Below are positions 8,689 to 17,040 of a DNA stretch of 64,000 nucleotides, one piece after another. Source of the DNA: FEN-1297 sp963834015 (lineage in GTDB: Bacteria; Bacteroidota; Ignavibacteria; Ignavibacteriales; Ignavibacteriaceae); assembly GCA_963834015.1 (NCBI GenBank), contig CAWIAG010000004.1:1302001-1366000 (forward strand), in the 5' to 3' direction. The position numbers and the translations under genes were made by a program. The notes under the pieces were generated by a model. That model saw only the letters and a list, made by a program, of their open reading frames with translations, was not told where the DNA came from and ran no database searches. Within the stretch, counting starts at the first letter, position 1. Each line of letters begins with the position of its first letter.

Positions 8689-9048
8689 TTACAGCTTATT
8701 TTTCCAATCATTTAAAGCAAGCACCAGTTTACCTGTAATGCGGCCATAGTCTCCGCCGTGTTCCAGTCTCTTCAAAGCTTCTTCTTTCCGGCTGCTTAAC
8801 CCCAGCTTAAGGATTGAGGCTGCAGTTTTGTGAAATTCAGCGTGCAGACTCTTTATCTTTTCATACTCCCGGCTCTTCTTATCGGCATCAGGTAAACTAT
8901 AAAGCCACTTTCCGAATTGGCATGCATTATCCTTTTTAACTTCTTCAACCTTAAACTCCGACTTGCCTTTTTCAATAGCCTCCTGAAGACGTTTCTTCCA
9001 TAGTGAATGAGCTGTTAAAGCAGAATCTATCGCTTCTTTTGTGATCAT
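8689..9048 (-). CDS. CZB (chemoreceptor zinc-binding) domain protein
   Basis: A 119-aa stand-alone CZB domain. The four expected zinc ligands are visible: H14 (HSLWKKRL), C43 (CQFGKWLY) and H69/H73 (HAEFHKTA), the 3His-1Cys arrangement of this four-helix domain. CZB domains sense zinc or oxidants such as hypochlorite and usually sit on chemoreceptors or diguanylate cyclases. Here the domain is the whole protein, so it may act in trans on a receptor. GGAGG precedes the ATG by 6 nt. No chemotaxis genes are in the window. Confidence 0.85.
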   Translation of the reverse strand: MITKEAIDSALTAHSLWKKRLQEAIEKGKSEFKVEEVKKDNACQFGKWLYSLPDADKKSREYEKIKSLHAEFHKTAASILKLGLSSRKEEALKRLEHGGDYGRITGKLVLALNDWKNKL

Positions 9049-9396
9049 TTATTCCTCCGGAATTTTTAATGATGATTAAAAGATAAAATATCTAATTTTT
9101 ATAAGCTCTTCACCATAATGATAATTGTAAAATGATTTTGCATTATTATGAATTTCAATTAATATTCTTATAACTGTTGTATTACCAAACACAACTTTAT
9201 AGGAATTAACTAATAAATTGATGGAAGCATAACTCAGAAAAATGGAGCGGGATTTTCCCTGCAAAAAAAACGGATTAAGCAGAGGATCGAACAAAAATAT
9301 AAGTGTAAGCTGAAAAGGAAAAAGTTGTTATCACCTCGTATGAAATTAAATACCTTTGCACCTTGTTAGTAAATAGCATATACAAATCAATTTTAA
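9049..9396. other. Intergenic region, nothing recognised
   Basis: 348 bp of AT-rich sequence. The only ORF (9076-9294, minus) has no ribosome site and no family features. No hairpin or repeat stands out. Confidence 0.4.
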
Positions 9397-10227
9397 TTAG
9401 GTTTTAATTTCAAGCAGCTTTGAACAATTGATGCCGGCAATTTTTTCTTTTTCCGGCGTTGTAAGCCAATGAAGGCGGTCGAGAACTTCATACTCCTCTT
9501 TAGGAGACTTCATTGGAAAGTCGCTTCCGAAAAGAACCTTATCGGTACCATGGCGTTTGATGATTTTTTTAATCATAGCCGCTTCCATATAACAAATCGC
9601 GCTGGAAGTATCTATATATAAATCCTTCCCCGCAAGAAACTCATAGGCTTCATCCCATAGTTTGTAGCCACCCATATGAGCGGCAATAATTTTCAAACGG
9701 GGAAAATTTTTGTGGATTGCAGCTACTTTTTTAGGCGTACTTAAATTTTTATCGGAAACTGTCCGGTCTCCAACATGTATCATTACTATAAAATCATTTT
9801 CAATTTCGGCAAAGAAATCATTCAGAGCCGGATCCGCCAGGTCGATGCCCTGAAATTCCGGGTGAAGTTTAATCCCTTTAATTTTGGCAGTGCGCAGGCG
9901 CGCAATTTCCTGCAGCCATCCGCTGTCCCCTGTATGATATGCGCCGAAGGGAATGACTTCAGGAACAAGAAGCGATGATTTTTCTATATTCTTTTTCAAA
10001 GCCGGTAATGTTTTGAGAATCCAATTATTAATTGTATGAACCTGTTCAGGCTTTGTAGCAGCCGTCAGCAGTACGAGTGCGTCTAATGATGCCTCAAGCG
10101 CATAATCCATTAAATCGCAAAATCTTGCCCCGAAATTTGTTTTAAGGCCGTAGTACTCAATTATATAATTGCGTGCTTTATCGGCTATTTTATCCGCAAA
10201 AGCATGAGTATGGCAATCAATTAACAT
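9397..10227 (-). CDS. Amidohydrolase-2 family metal-dependent hydrolase
   Basis: A 276-aa TIM-barrel hydrolase with the full metal-site set of the amidohydrolase_2 family: HxH near the start (H6, H8 in DCHTHAF), KLHPEFQG, MIHVGD, AAHMGGYKLWDEA and the final LFGSDFPM. The DTSSAICY strand before the last motif is typical of enzymes related to aminocarboxymuconate decarboxylase or TatD-like hydrolases. Substrate cannot be read from sequence. It is cytoplasmic and a single gene; no pathway neighbours give a clue. Confidence 0.85.
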   Translation of the reverse strand: MLIDCHTHAFADKIADKARNYIIEYYGLKTNFGARFCDLMDYALEASLDALVLLTAATKPEQVHTINNWILKTLPALKKNIEKSSLLVPEVIPFGAYHTGDSGWLQEIARLRTAKIKGIKLHPEFQGIDLADPALNDFFAEIENDFIVMIHVGDRTVSDKNLSTPKKVAAIHKNFPRLKIIAAHMGGYKLWDEAYEFLAGKDLYIDTSSAICYMEAAMIKKIIKRHGTDKVLFGSDFPMKSPKEEYEVLDRLHWLTTPEKEKIAGINCSKLLEIKT

Positions 10228-10291
10228 TAAGGTTTTAAATTTATTTATTCAAATATAATATTTTTTAGACTTTTTCAGATTTAATCTCAGC

Positions 10292-12688
10292 TTACAAATG
10301 ATACTTAATATTAAACGTAACATCTCTTGGCGCTTCAAAACTTGCTCCGCTGAAAAAAGCGCCTTTTATTAAATGATGTTGGTCTAAAACATTATCAACA
10401 TATAATGACGGTTCAATTGAATTATCATCTCCAAGTAAAAATATGTAGCCGCCTGAAATATTTATTATCCAGGAAGGTGTAGTATGAGCGCCTGTGTTGA
10501 AATCAAATAGGCCGTTCTGATAATTGTAGTTAGTGTTGCCGTTTGTAAGGCCGCTTCCGTATATACCCGTTAAGTTTATAAACCAGTCTTTAGGTTCATA
10601 GTTTAACCCGGCAACAGCGGATAACCTCTGGTCGTGGTCAAGGTCAAACGGCAGCGGTGAAGTATCGGGAGGAATAAAACCGCCTGATACCGGGCCAATA
10701 CCAAAAGCATGGATGATTGAACTATTCAGGTAGCCGGAAAATGGGCTGGATGGATCATTATAAGTTAAGGTAAATTCCAATCCTCTAACTAATATTCTAT
10801 TTATATTTACATTAACTCTTATTTCGCTGGAACCCAATGTTTCATCATCAAGTCCCGGTGAAGATTGTTTGTAGAAGAAATCAAATTTTCCCGTCAATCC
10901 ATAAAGAAAATTATGTATAATTCCTGCTTCGTATAATTGATCCCTTTCGGGCAGTGTAGCAGTTGAGGAATCTCCTACTACAGTTGCAACGGAAGATAAT
11001 CCTTCTATATTAGTGGGCATAAATATTCTGTCATAGCTTAAGTAAATTGTGTTTAATATATCGGGGAAGAAACTTAGTTTTAATCTGGGGCTGTATTGAT
11101 TCTGCAGAAGTATAACAGGCGCAATAACCTGGTCATATCTTAAACCGGCTTCCAGCCTTGTCCATTCAAAAGGGTGAATTACCGTTTGGACGAATAAACC
11201 GAAATTGGAGCCTTTAAAATTAGTGCTGTTCACCGGGCCGGCACCAGAGCTGTCTTTAAAATCGAAAGTTTCGGTTCCGTTAGTAACGCTGAAATCAAGC
11301 CCCGCAGTATAACTGAAATGATGGGAGAGTTCATCGGAAAATTTCAACCTTGTTCCGTAAGTGACAAAACTTCTGTTTTGATTCACGGTGTAAGCTGTGG
11401 AAGAATCGTTATCGATATATTGTACAGTTTGATCATACGGGCTGGTGTTATATTTTAATCCTCCTTCTCTTACGAAGAGTCCTATAAATAAATCGCTTGC
11501 CCTGTCTACCTCGTCCGAGATAGTGTGATAAAATGAAAGTGTTTGAAATGAGTTATAACTATTATGGGTGTCGTAATCAATGCCTTCAACCGAATCAAAC
11601 GGAATTTGAGTTTGCGTCTGGCTGTAATTCAGGTTAACGGTAAGGAAATTCTTATCGTCTATTAAATAATCAAGTTTTCCATAAAGGGTATAATCGAAGC
11701 CATGGTCATTAAATAATTCCTGAACAGGCTGATCAATTCTGCGGTCGGATTCCTGCCGTGTACCGGAAAGAAAAAATCCAAGATCACCGGAATGGTCGCT
11801 CATGGATATGCTTTGCCCGTCGGAATTAATCGCTTTAAAACTTCCCACTTGCGGGCCCAGGCCTTCATTGTTCGATGTAAGATAACTTCCTGCATAAGTT
11901 GAAAAATCCATTTGAAAGCCGTTTGGCGGAACTTTAGTATGGATATCTATTACCGAAGCAATTTGCCCGCCGTATTCTGCAGGAAACCCGCCGGTATAGA
12001 AAGTAATATCTTTAATTACCTTAGAATCTATTACTTCATTTAGTCCGCCGAACACACCAAGTGGTATAGGAATATCATCAATAAAATAAGTAAACTCACC
12101 ATGCTGCCCCCTTATATGAACCTCTCCTGTAGGCGCCCTGGCAGCGCCGGTTAAATTTTCCTGTACAAGTGCAGTCATTCTTAAGTCGGGCGAAGCATTA
12201 TATGTTTCTGCTTCAAAGGTCTTATTACCCGTTGCCATATCTATATAATTTGACATATTCGATTGTCCTTTCTGGCCGGTAACTACCACCTCATTCAATC
12301 CTATAGCGCTTACTGCCAGCAAGATTTTTATGCTGTTGCGGGCGGCATCTGCATTTACGGGCGCTGAAAAATCTTTATAACCTATATAATGCGTAACTAA
12401 AGTATAACTGCCGGCAGATACATCACGGAGTATAGCTACCCCGAATTTATTTGTATTGCCCACTCTTACAACTTCGTTGCTGTCCATTAAGATTACAGTG
12501 ACTAATTCCAGCGGGGAATTCTGCGCCGAATCAATTACGGTGACTTTATAATTTAAAATATTCTGGTTTGTCTCTTTTATTTTCTTTTTCGCAAAAACCG
12601 TATTACTTGTTGAGAATACGGATATGATTAATATTATTAGAAATATCAATGTGGATGATATTAGCTTTGTATTAATTAAATAATTCAT
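10292..12688 (-). CDS. TonB-dependent receptor with N-terminal carboxypeptidase-like domain
   Basis: A 798-aa outer-membrane transporter. It has a signal peptide (about 1-34), a CarboxypepD_reg-like domain at about 48-125 (SPLELVTVILMDSN, AGSYTLVTHYIGYKDF), a plug domain at about 145-250 (MTALVQENLTGAARAPTGEVHIRG in pieces, then FYTGGFPAEYGGQIASVIDI) and a 22-strand-type barrel ending in NIKYHL with terminal aromatic-hydrophobic residues. TonB box-like residues are not obvious. AAGGAG precedes the ATG. The upstream small His/Cys protein gene (138 bp away, same strand) suggests a two-gene unit, perhaps for metal uptake, but substrate is not readable. An IS1595 transposon sits upstream of the pair. 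Confidence 0.88.
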   Translation of the reverse strand: MNYLINTKLISSTLIFLIILIISVFSTSNTVFAKKKIKETNQNILNYKVTVIDSAQNSPLELVTVILMDSNEVVRVGNTNKFGVAILRDVSAGSYTLVTHYIGYKDFSAPVNADAARNSIKILLAVSAIGLNEVVVTGQKGQSNMSNYIDMATGNKTFEAETYNASPDLRMTALVQENLTGAARAPTGEVHIRGQHGEFTYFIDDIPIPLGVFGGLNEVIDSKVIKDITFYTGGFPAEYGGQIASVIDIHTKVPPNGFQMDFSTYAGSYLTSNNEGLGPQVGSFKAINSDGQSISMSDHSGDLGFFLSGTRQESDRRIDQPVQELFNDHGFDYTLYGKLDYLIDDKNFLTVNLNYSQTQTQIPFDSVEGIDYDTHNSYNSFQTLSFYHTISDEVDRASDLFIGLFVREGGLKYNTSPYDQTVQYIDNDSSTAYTVNQNRSFVTYGTRLKFSDELSHHFSYTAGLDFSVTNGTETFDFKDSSGAGPVNSTNFKGSNFGLFVQTVIHPFEWTRLEAGLRYDQVIAPVILLQNQYSPRLKLSFFPDILNTIYLSYDRIFMPTNIEGLSSVATVVGDSSTATLPERDQLYEAGIIHNFLYGLTGKFDFFYKQSSPGLDDETLGSSEIRVNVNINRILVRGLEFTLTYNDPSSPFSGYLNSSIIHAFGIGPVSGGFIPPDTSPLPFDLDHDQRLSAVAGLNYEPKDWFINLTGIYGSGLTNGNTNYNYQNGLFDFNTGAHTTPSWIINISGGYIFLLGDDNSIEPSLYVDNVLDQHHLIKGAFFSGASFEAPRDVTFNIKYHL

Positions 12689-12826
12689 TTATTTAACTCC
12701 TTATTATTAAATAGTGTGGTTATGAATCAATACGGATTAATTACATTATTTTAATAACCGCTATTATTATAAACAGTGTTATTAACTGTTTTATTAGTCG
12801 CAATAATTTTTATGAATATCTTAGGG

Positions 12827-13189
12827 TTAGGAGAATAGGGGAGGAGCTCTGAATGGATTGCTGCTAAAAACCGGCGCGCCGGGCAGCTTTGTTATTTTTT
12901 CAACAAATAAGTTTTGTACGGAAGTTTCTTTTGTTACGTTAAAGACTGTAATAAAATTGTAATTGATAACAGTACTTGTGAATTGTTGTACTGCGCATTC
13001 ATGTGTAATATCTACAAGCTTATCAAACGGATCATTACAAGTATCATTACTGCTACGGGTAAAATTGTAATTACCCATCTGCATATCAATATGATGGTAA
13101 TGCAGAATAGATACTGAAACCAGGAGTAAATAAGAAGTAAGGATTACTGCGGTTAATTTTTTACGGTATTTATTTAAGCCAAAAATCAT
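12827..13189 (-). CDS. Small exported protein preceding a TonB receptor
   Basis: A 120-aa protein with an N-terminal signal or anchor segment (about residues 10-28), then LHYHHIDM, two Cys in the middle (TCNDPFD and ECAVQQF) and a C-terminal NPFRAPPLFS. Small His/Cys proteins with an FRAPP-type tail often precede TonB receptors in Bacteroidota-like genomes and are thought to relate to metals. That role is only a guess here. It lies upstream of, and on the same strand as, the receptor at 10292. The IS1595 transposon ends 141 bp before its start codon, so its native promoter may be separated from distal control sites. Confidence 0.6.
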   Translation of the reverse strand: MIFGLNKYRKKLTAVILTSYLLLVSVSILHYHHIDMQMGNYNFTRSSNDTCNDPFDKLVDITHECAVQQFTSTVINYNFITVFNVTKETSVQNLFVEKITKLPGAPVFSSNPFRAPPLFS

Positions 13190-13322
13190 TACTTATTTAA
13201 ATTATTTTTCTAAAATAAAATATAAGTTGTATTTATATTGTGATTTGATATACACAACGATGACTTAATTTAATTTTAAAATTATAATGATAAAATACTA
13301 AAAAGATTTGATTGAGATATAA

Positions 13323-13330
13323 TAGCTTTA
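13323..13330. repeat. 8-bp target site duplication, left
   Basis: TAGCTTTA abuts the left inverted repeat and is repeated exactly at 16818-16825. IS1595-family insertions produce 8-bp duplications. Confidence 0.92.
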
Positions 13331-13356
13331 GGCGATTATACGCTTGACAAACCAGA
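13331..13356. repeat. Left terminal inverted repeat of the IS1595 transposon
   Basis: It begins GGCGATTATACGCTTGACAA and continues ACCAGA. It matches the right end inverted, with a single mismatch at the fourth base and a 1-nt gap. Confidence 0.92.
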
Positions 13357-13390
13357 TGCGGTTTATAGGATAAATTCATCATTCCTTATA

Positions 13391-13540
13391 TTACTTCCTT
13401 TTTGGCATCGGTGGAGTTTTTAACATACTTACAACCACCTTTTGAAAATCTGACTCCATAACAACACCGTGTTTTTTGGTTGTCATATAGTCTGCAAGCG
13501 TACCTTTAAGTGGTTTCTTTTTAATGTCTGGCTTGTTCAT
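13391..13540 (-). CDS. 49-aa passenger ORF coupled to the RM gene
   Basis: A short ORF that starts MNKPDIKKKPLKG and ends TPPMPKRK. It has a basic N-terminus, a central ADYMTTKKHGVVMESDF and a basic, Pro-rich C-terminus. Its ATG overlaps the stop of the RM gene (ATGA, 13537-13540), which strongly suggests it is translated. It lies wholly inside the transposon, with only about 35 bp between its stop and the left inverted repeat. I do not recognise the family. It could be a regulator or antitoxin-like factor for the enzyme upstream, or serve the element; nothing in the sequence decides. Confidence 0.65.
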   Translation of the reverse strand: MNKPDIKKKPLKGTLADYMTTKKHGVVMESDFQKVVVSMLKTPPMPKRK

Positions 13541-15822
13541 TTCAAAAATACTTTTGAGGATATTAATAAATCTTTTTCGTTTTCAAGATCAATTTTCTCA
13601 GAAATTTTTCGTTGTCTTTTAGTTTCAATAGCATCTAATTGCGCCACTATCTCTTTTGCTTTTTCATATTCAAACGGTATTTCTAAATCGCCTACTGTGT
13701 CTGTATTGAGTGTGTTCCCCTTTGTGGCTCGGTTCGAGTTATAATCAATCTTCGGGAGTACATAGTATAAATATTTCTTAATCATTTCATCTTCCACTAT
13801 TAACCCTGCTATAGCTTCGTTTGTATATAGTGGCTTACGGGTTATCGCAACTTTCCCGATTGATAATTTAAAACTAAACAAAAGCGTTCCAATCGGTAAT
13901 AACTTTTTAGGTTTCACTCCAATGTCTGTAATCTTTTCTTCTGAATCAGATATGTACATATCATCGCACATATCTTTTATAGAAACCCATATATTCTTCC
14001 CACCAAACCAATATGAATCATCATCACGAGGAGGAGTAAACCCAATGATTATTTTATAGTTCTTTACCAACTCTCTTAACTTTACGGTTTTTTCAACAGT
14101 CTCTTTTTTGAGATAACTATTAAGAGAAAGTTTATAATCATTACTAATTATTTTTTTAACAGGTACAAAAAATGATTTGTCTGTAATTAATTTATCTTTC
14201 CAAATTTGTCGTAAAAGAATAAAATCATCTATCTCTATTTTTCTACGTCCTTTTATACTGCCAGTTTTTTTATATCCGTCTTCTTCGACATCAAAAAACC
14301 ATACTTTTTCTGTTCTTTGTCCTTTATTAAAAATAAGAATGCTTGTAGGTTGACCTGTATATGGTTTGAAGACAAACGAATGTAATCTAATAACAGCCTC
14401 TAAATTTGCACCCTCAATTAAAAGTTTTCGTATTCTAATATGTTCTTTGCTTGTTTCAAATAATACCCCTTCTGGAACAACAACAGCACAACGCCCCGTT
14501 TTATTTAAACTATCATAAATATGTTTCAAAAAAATAATGTTTGCATCAGTAGTCGTAAAACCATATAAGCCACTAAAATCAGTTTTTTGAGAAAATGCGT
14601 AATTACTTAATACAACATCATACTTATTCTTTACGGGATATTCTAAGGAATCTTTTTGGTCAATATTATTATGCCCGTCTCCAATTATTATCATGTTCAT
14701 TTTTGCAATACGAGAAGTGGTTGTGAGTTCTCTACCAAATACTGTCCCATTTTCCAGAATATCCAAATTTTCTTTCGTTTGTTTACATTTGTTCTTTATA
14801 TTCTTGAATGCCTCAATTAAAAATCCACCTGTACCACAACATGGGTCATAAACTGTTTCATTAAATTTAAGGTCTAACAACTCTACCATAATCTTTACAA
14901 TGTGGCGTGGCGTAAAATATTCACCTAAATCATTCCCAACACTTATAGAATTCTTTAAGAAATATTCAAAAGCATCTCCTTTTATGTCCGAATTAGTATC
15001 AAGTAAATTACCGATGTTTGAAATTTTATCTACAATATCTTTTAAGTTTTGCGATTTATTCACTAATAACTTTTTGTTAAAAATATCACTGGTATGATTA
15101 TACTCTTGGTCGAATCTTGGCAAAACAATTTTATCGATGTAGGTATGCAACTCTTCGGCTTTTTTATCTTTGAACGCATCCCAACAATACATTTCTTCAA
15201 GTCGTCTTGTTTCTCCACGTTCTTCACGTAATTTTTCAATATCGCTAATTAATTTCAAAAATAGAATATTTGAAAATTCTGTGAATCGTTCTTTACCCTC
15301 GCTTAATCCGTCCTTTCTTAATATGTCATTTGCATCTTCAAAAATTTTAATTAAACCGACTTTGGAATGTACTACTTTTTTTTCACTGAAAATTTTGCTC
15401 CCGCCGTCAACAAAAAGCATTAACCTTTTCTCAGATAAAAACTCAGTAACCATTTCTGAATTATAATACAAATAATTGTTCTCTTGTATGTGATAAGCCT
15501 GTATAAATAAACCGTCAGTAATAAAAACTATTTTTACTCTTAATGGGATGGCATATTTTTTTATAGCTTCTCGCAAAGCCTTTTCTAAACTTTCGCCAAT
15601 TTTCTTTGCTTCGATGACGGCTATTGGCTTTTTATCTGAGGAATAAAGAACGTAATCGGGTTTTTTACCAGCAAATAATTTGTTCTCTTCTACCGTTCTT
15701 GCACGTTCAGTATAACAATTGCAATTAGCATGGCTTTCATCAATATTCCACCCAAGATTAGTAAGCCAATTATTAATCTTGATGCGTGTTGCGCTTTCTA
15801 ACGGACTTGTAAATTTTTTCAT
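13537..15822 (-). CDS. Single-chain restriction-modification enzyme (nuclease + N6-adenine methylase + one target-recognition domain)
   Basis: 761 aa combining what type I systems keep on separate subunits. Residues 1-130 are an HsdR_N-like PD-(D/E)xK nuclease domain (P55-D56 and E71-A72-K73). Residues 155-300 are an HsdM N-terminal helical region. Residues 300-545 are an N6-adenine methylase with GEYFTPRHIV and motif I DPCCGTGGF (326-334). Residues 580-761 hold one HsdS-like target-recognition domain and a helical spacer. There is no helicase, so it would act like a type IIG/IIL enzyme. Motif IV, normally NPPF or N-x-PF, reads NYAF (407-410), so methylase activity is uncertain. Its ATG directly follows the transposase TAA with no gap. 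Confidence 0.85.
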   Translation of the reverse strand: MKKFTSPLESATRIKINNWLTNLGWNIDESHANCNCYTERARTVEENKLFAGKKPDYVLYSSDKKPIAVIEAKKIGESLEKALREAIKKYAIPLRVKIVFITDGLFIQAYHIQENNYLYYNSEMVTEFLSEKRLMLFVDGGSKIFSEKKVVHSKVGLIKIFEDANDILRKDGLSEGKERFTEFSNILFLKLISDIEKLREERGETRRLEEMYCWDAFKDKKAEELHTYIDKIVLPRFDQEYNHTSDIFNKKLLVNKSQNLKDIVDKISNIGNLLDTNSDIKGDAFEYFLKNSISVGNDLGEYFTPRHIVKIMVELLDLKFNETVYDPCCGTGGFLIEAFKNIKNKCKQTKENLDILENGTVFGRELTTTSRIAKMNMIIIGDGHNNIDQKDSLEYPVKNKYDVVLSNYAFSQKTDFSGLYGFTTTDANIIFLKHIYDSLNKTGRCAVVVPEGVLFETSKEHIRIRKLLIEGANLEAVIRLHSFVFKPYTGQPTSILIFNKGQRTEKVWFFDVEEDGYKKTGSIKGRRKIEIDDFILLRQIWKDKLITDKSFFVPVKKIISNDYKLSLNSYLKKETVEKTVKLRELVKNYKIIIGFTPPRDDDSYWFGGKNIWVSIKDMCDDMYISDSEEKITDIGVKPKKLLPIGTLLFSFKLSIGKVAITRKPLYTNEAIAGLIVEDEMIKKYLYYVLPKIDYNSNRATKGNTLNTDTVGDLEIPFEYEKAKEIVAQLDAIETKRQRKISEKIDLENEKDLLISSKVFLK

Positions 15823-16746
15823 TTAGTTAGCAATTAAATCTTTATACATTAATCTACCCTCACAGCACTCAAGCATTGTTGTGAAACGGTTTTTATCTTC
15901 TTCTTTTCTCGAATTGTAACGGAATTGAAATTCATCGCAATAGCGACTAAGATGTTCTGGGCTAACATGGTGGTAAATTCCAAGAATGCCTCTCTTTAAT
16001 AGACTCCAGAAATTTTCAATATTGTTTACATGAATTGAACCGCCTCTAACATATTCTTTTCTTCCATGATTTACAACTTCGTGCTTTAAAAATTCATTGT
16101 TCAATCCGTTGTATGCAGTCCATTCATCTGTCATTAGTGTAGAATCAGTAGAAACATTTTGTCGAATAATTCCTTTGAGAGTCTGACTATTTACTTTTTC
16201 AACAGGCATCGTTCTAACTTCGCCTTGTCTTTCTAACATACCAAATACTGGAATCTTATTCTCTGAACCTCTCCCTCTTTTGCCTTTATGCTTCTTTCCA
16301 CCAATATAAGTTTCATCCGCTTCAACTATATTTTTCAACTGTGCTTTCATTGTTTTTGGTCTCATAGATTCTCTAATCCTATGAAGCATGTGCCATGCAG
16401 TAGCTTGACGGACACTAATATCTTTTCCAAGTTGACAAGATGAAATTCCTTTTTTATGTGCGCTGAAAACATAAATAGCGAAAAACCATTTTTGCAATGG
16501 AAGTGCGCTATCCTCAAAGATAGTCCCAATTTTTACAGAGAATTGCTTTCTACAATCTGCACATTTCAAAAGTTTACCTCCATTTATACGGTAAATTTTT
16601 CTGTCACTTCCACAATGAACGCAAACAGGTTTATCGTTCCATCTTGTATGTATTAAATAATCTATACAACTTTGTTCATCAGGGAAACATTTTTGAACTT
16701 CAAGAAGGTTCCTAAATTTCGGTTCTGTATTTTGATTCTTTTTCAT
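15823..16746 (-). CDS. IS1595-family (ISXO2-like) transposase
   Basis: A 307-aa transposase. It has an N-terminal zinc ribbon (C42/C45 and C62/C65), then a helical helix-turn-helix region (GISSCQLGKDISVRQATAWHM), then the ISXO2-like catalytic core: D144 in VEADETYIGGK, D207 in LMTDEWTAY and N242/E244 with K251 in HVNNIENFWSLLKRG. This is the DDN/E-K arrangement of the family. No frameshift or truncation is seen and both ends of its element are present, so it may be active. AAGGA lies upstream of the ATG. A small hairpin (TCTTTCTAAAAGAAAGA) precedes it and might limit readthrough from outside. Confidence 0.93.
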   Translation of the reverse strand: MKKNQNTEPKFRNLLEVQKCFPDEQSCIDYLIHTRWNDKPVCVHCGSDRKIYRINGGKLLKCADCRKQFSVKIGTIFEDSALPLQKWFFAIYVFSAHKKGISSCQLGKDISVRQATAWHMLHRIRESMRPKTMKAQLKNIVEADETYIGGKKHKGKRGRGSENKIPVFGMLERQGEVRTMPVEKVNSQTLKGIIRQNVSTDSTLMTDEWTAYNGLNNEFLKHEVVNHGRKEYVRGGSIHVNNIENFWSLLKRGILGIYHHVSPEHLSRYCDEFQFRYNSRKEEDKNRFTTMLECCEGRLMYKDLIAN

Positions 16747-16790
16747 CTTATCTTTTCCTTATTCTTTCTAAAAGAAAGATAAGAAATTTA

Positions 16791-16817
16791 TCTGGTATTG
16801 TCAAGCGTATAATTGCC
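16791..16817. repeat. Right terminal inverted repeat of the IS1595 transposon
   Basis: The inverted complement reads GGCAATTATACGCTTGACAA then TACCAGA. It pairs with 13331-13356. Confidence 0.92.
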
Positions 16818-16825
16818 TAGCTTTA
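16818..16825. repeat. 8-bp target site duplication, right
   Basis: TAGCTTTA, identical to 13323-13330, directly follows the right inverted repeat. Confidence 0.92.
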
Positions 16826-16880
16826 TATGGGCATCTACTCCGGAAATAAATCTGATGTTTATCCCCGGGTAATTAATTAA

Positions 16881-17040
16881 TGTGAGGCTCACCTTTAATG
16901 TGATGTTGTAAAGACGGGGCCACCGCCACGTCGGGGCAGAAAGGCTGTCTCTACAATTTTAAATCAACAATGTGAGCCTCACTTAAATGCCCGGATTGTA
17001 AGGACAGGTCCCCATAGGGGCACGCGCGACATGTCCCTAC
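16881..17040. repeat. Repeat cluster: two GTGAGGCTCAC motifs and two GAGACGGGG-family copies
   Basis: GTGAGGCTCACCTTTAA begins at 16882 and GTGAGCCTCAC at 16972. Long hairpin-like members of the GTAAAGACGGGG...GTCTCTAC family lie at 16908-16954 and 16998-17040. The second copy ends in CCCTAC, whose complement supplies the TAG stop codon of the arylsulfotransferase gene at 17037. Confidence 0.6.

Larger units (their letters stand above)
13331..16817. mobile_element. IS1595-family transposon carrying a restriction-modification gene
   Basis: A 3,487-bp element bounded by inverted repeats. The left end is 13331-13356 and the right end is 16791-16817 read inverted. They share GGC-A/G, then ATTATACGCTTGACAA, and end in ACCAGA with one mismatch and one 1-nt gap over 26-27 nt. 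Perfect 8-bp direct repeats TAGCTTTA flank it. All content is on the minus strand: transposase, then a fused nuclease-methylase-specificity protein, then a 49-aa ORF, with stop/start junctions that touch or overlap. Removing the element and one repeat gives a continuous site (GATATAA-TAGCTTTA-TATGGG). IS1595 members with passenger genes are known; an RM passenger in a single coupled operon with the transposase is the notable point. Confidence 0.93.

Noticed and set aside
9076..9294. 72-aa ORF MFDPLLNPFF... on the minus strand
   Set aside because: No ribosome site, AT-driven composition and no recognisable motif.
13537..15822. Complete type I restriction system
   Set aside because: No separate HsdR helicase or HsdS gene is present; all functions are on one chain with no helicase motifs, so a single-chain type IIG-like enzyme fits better.
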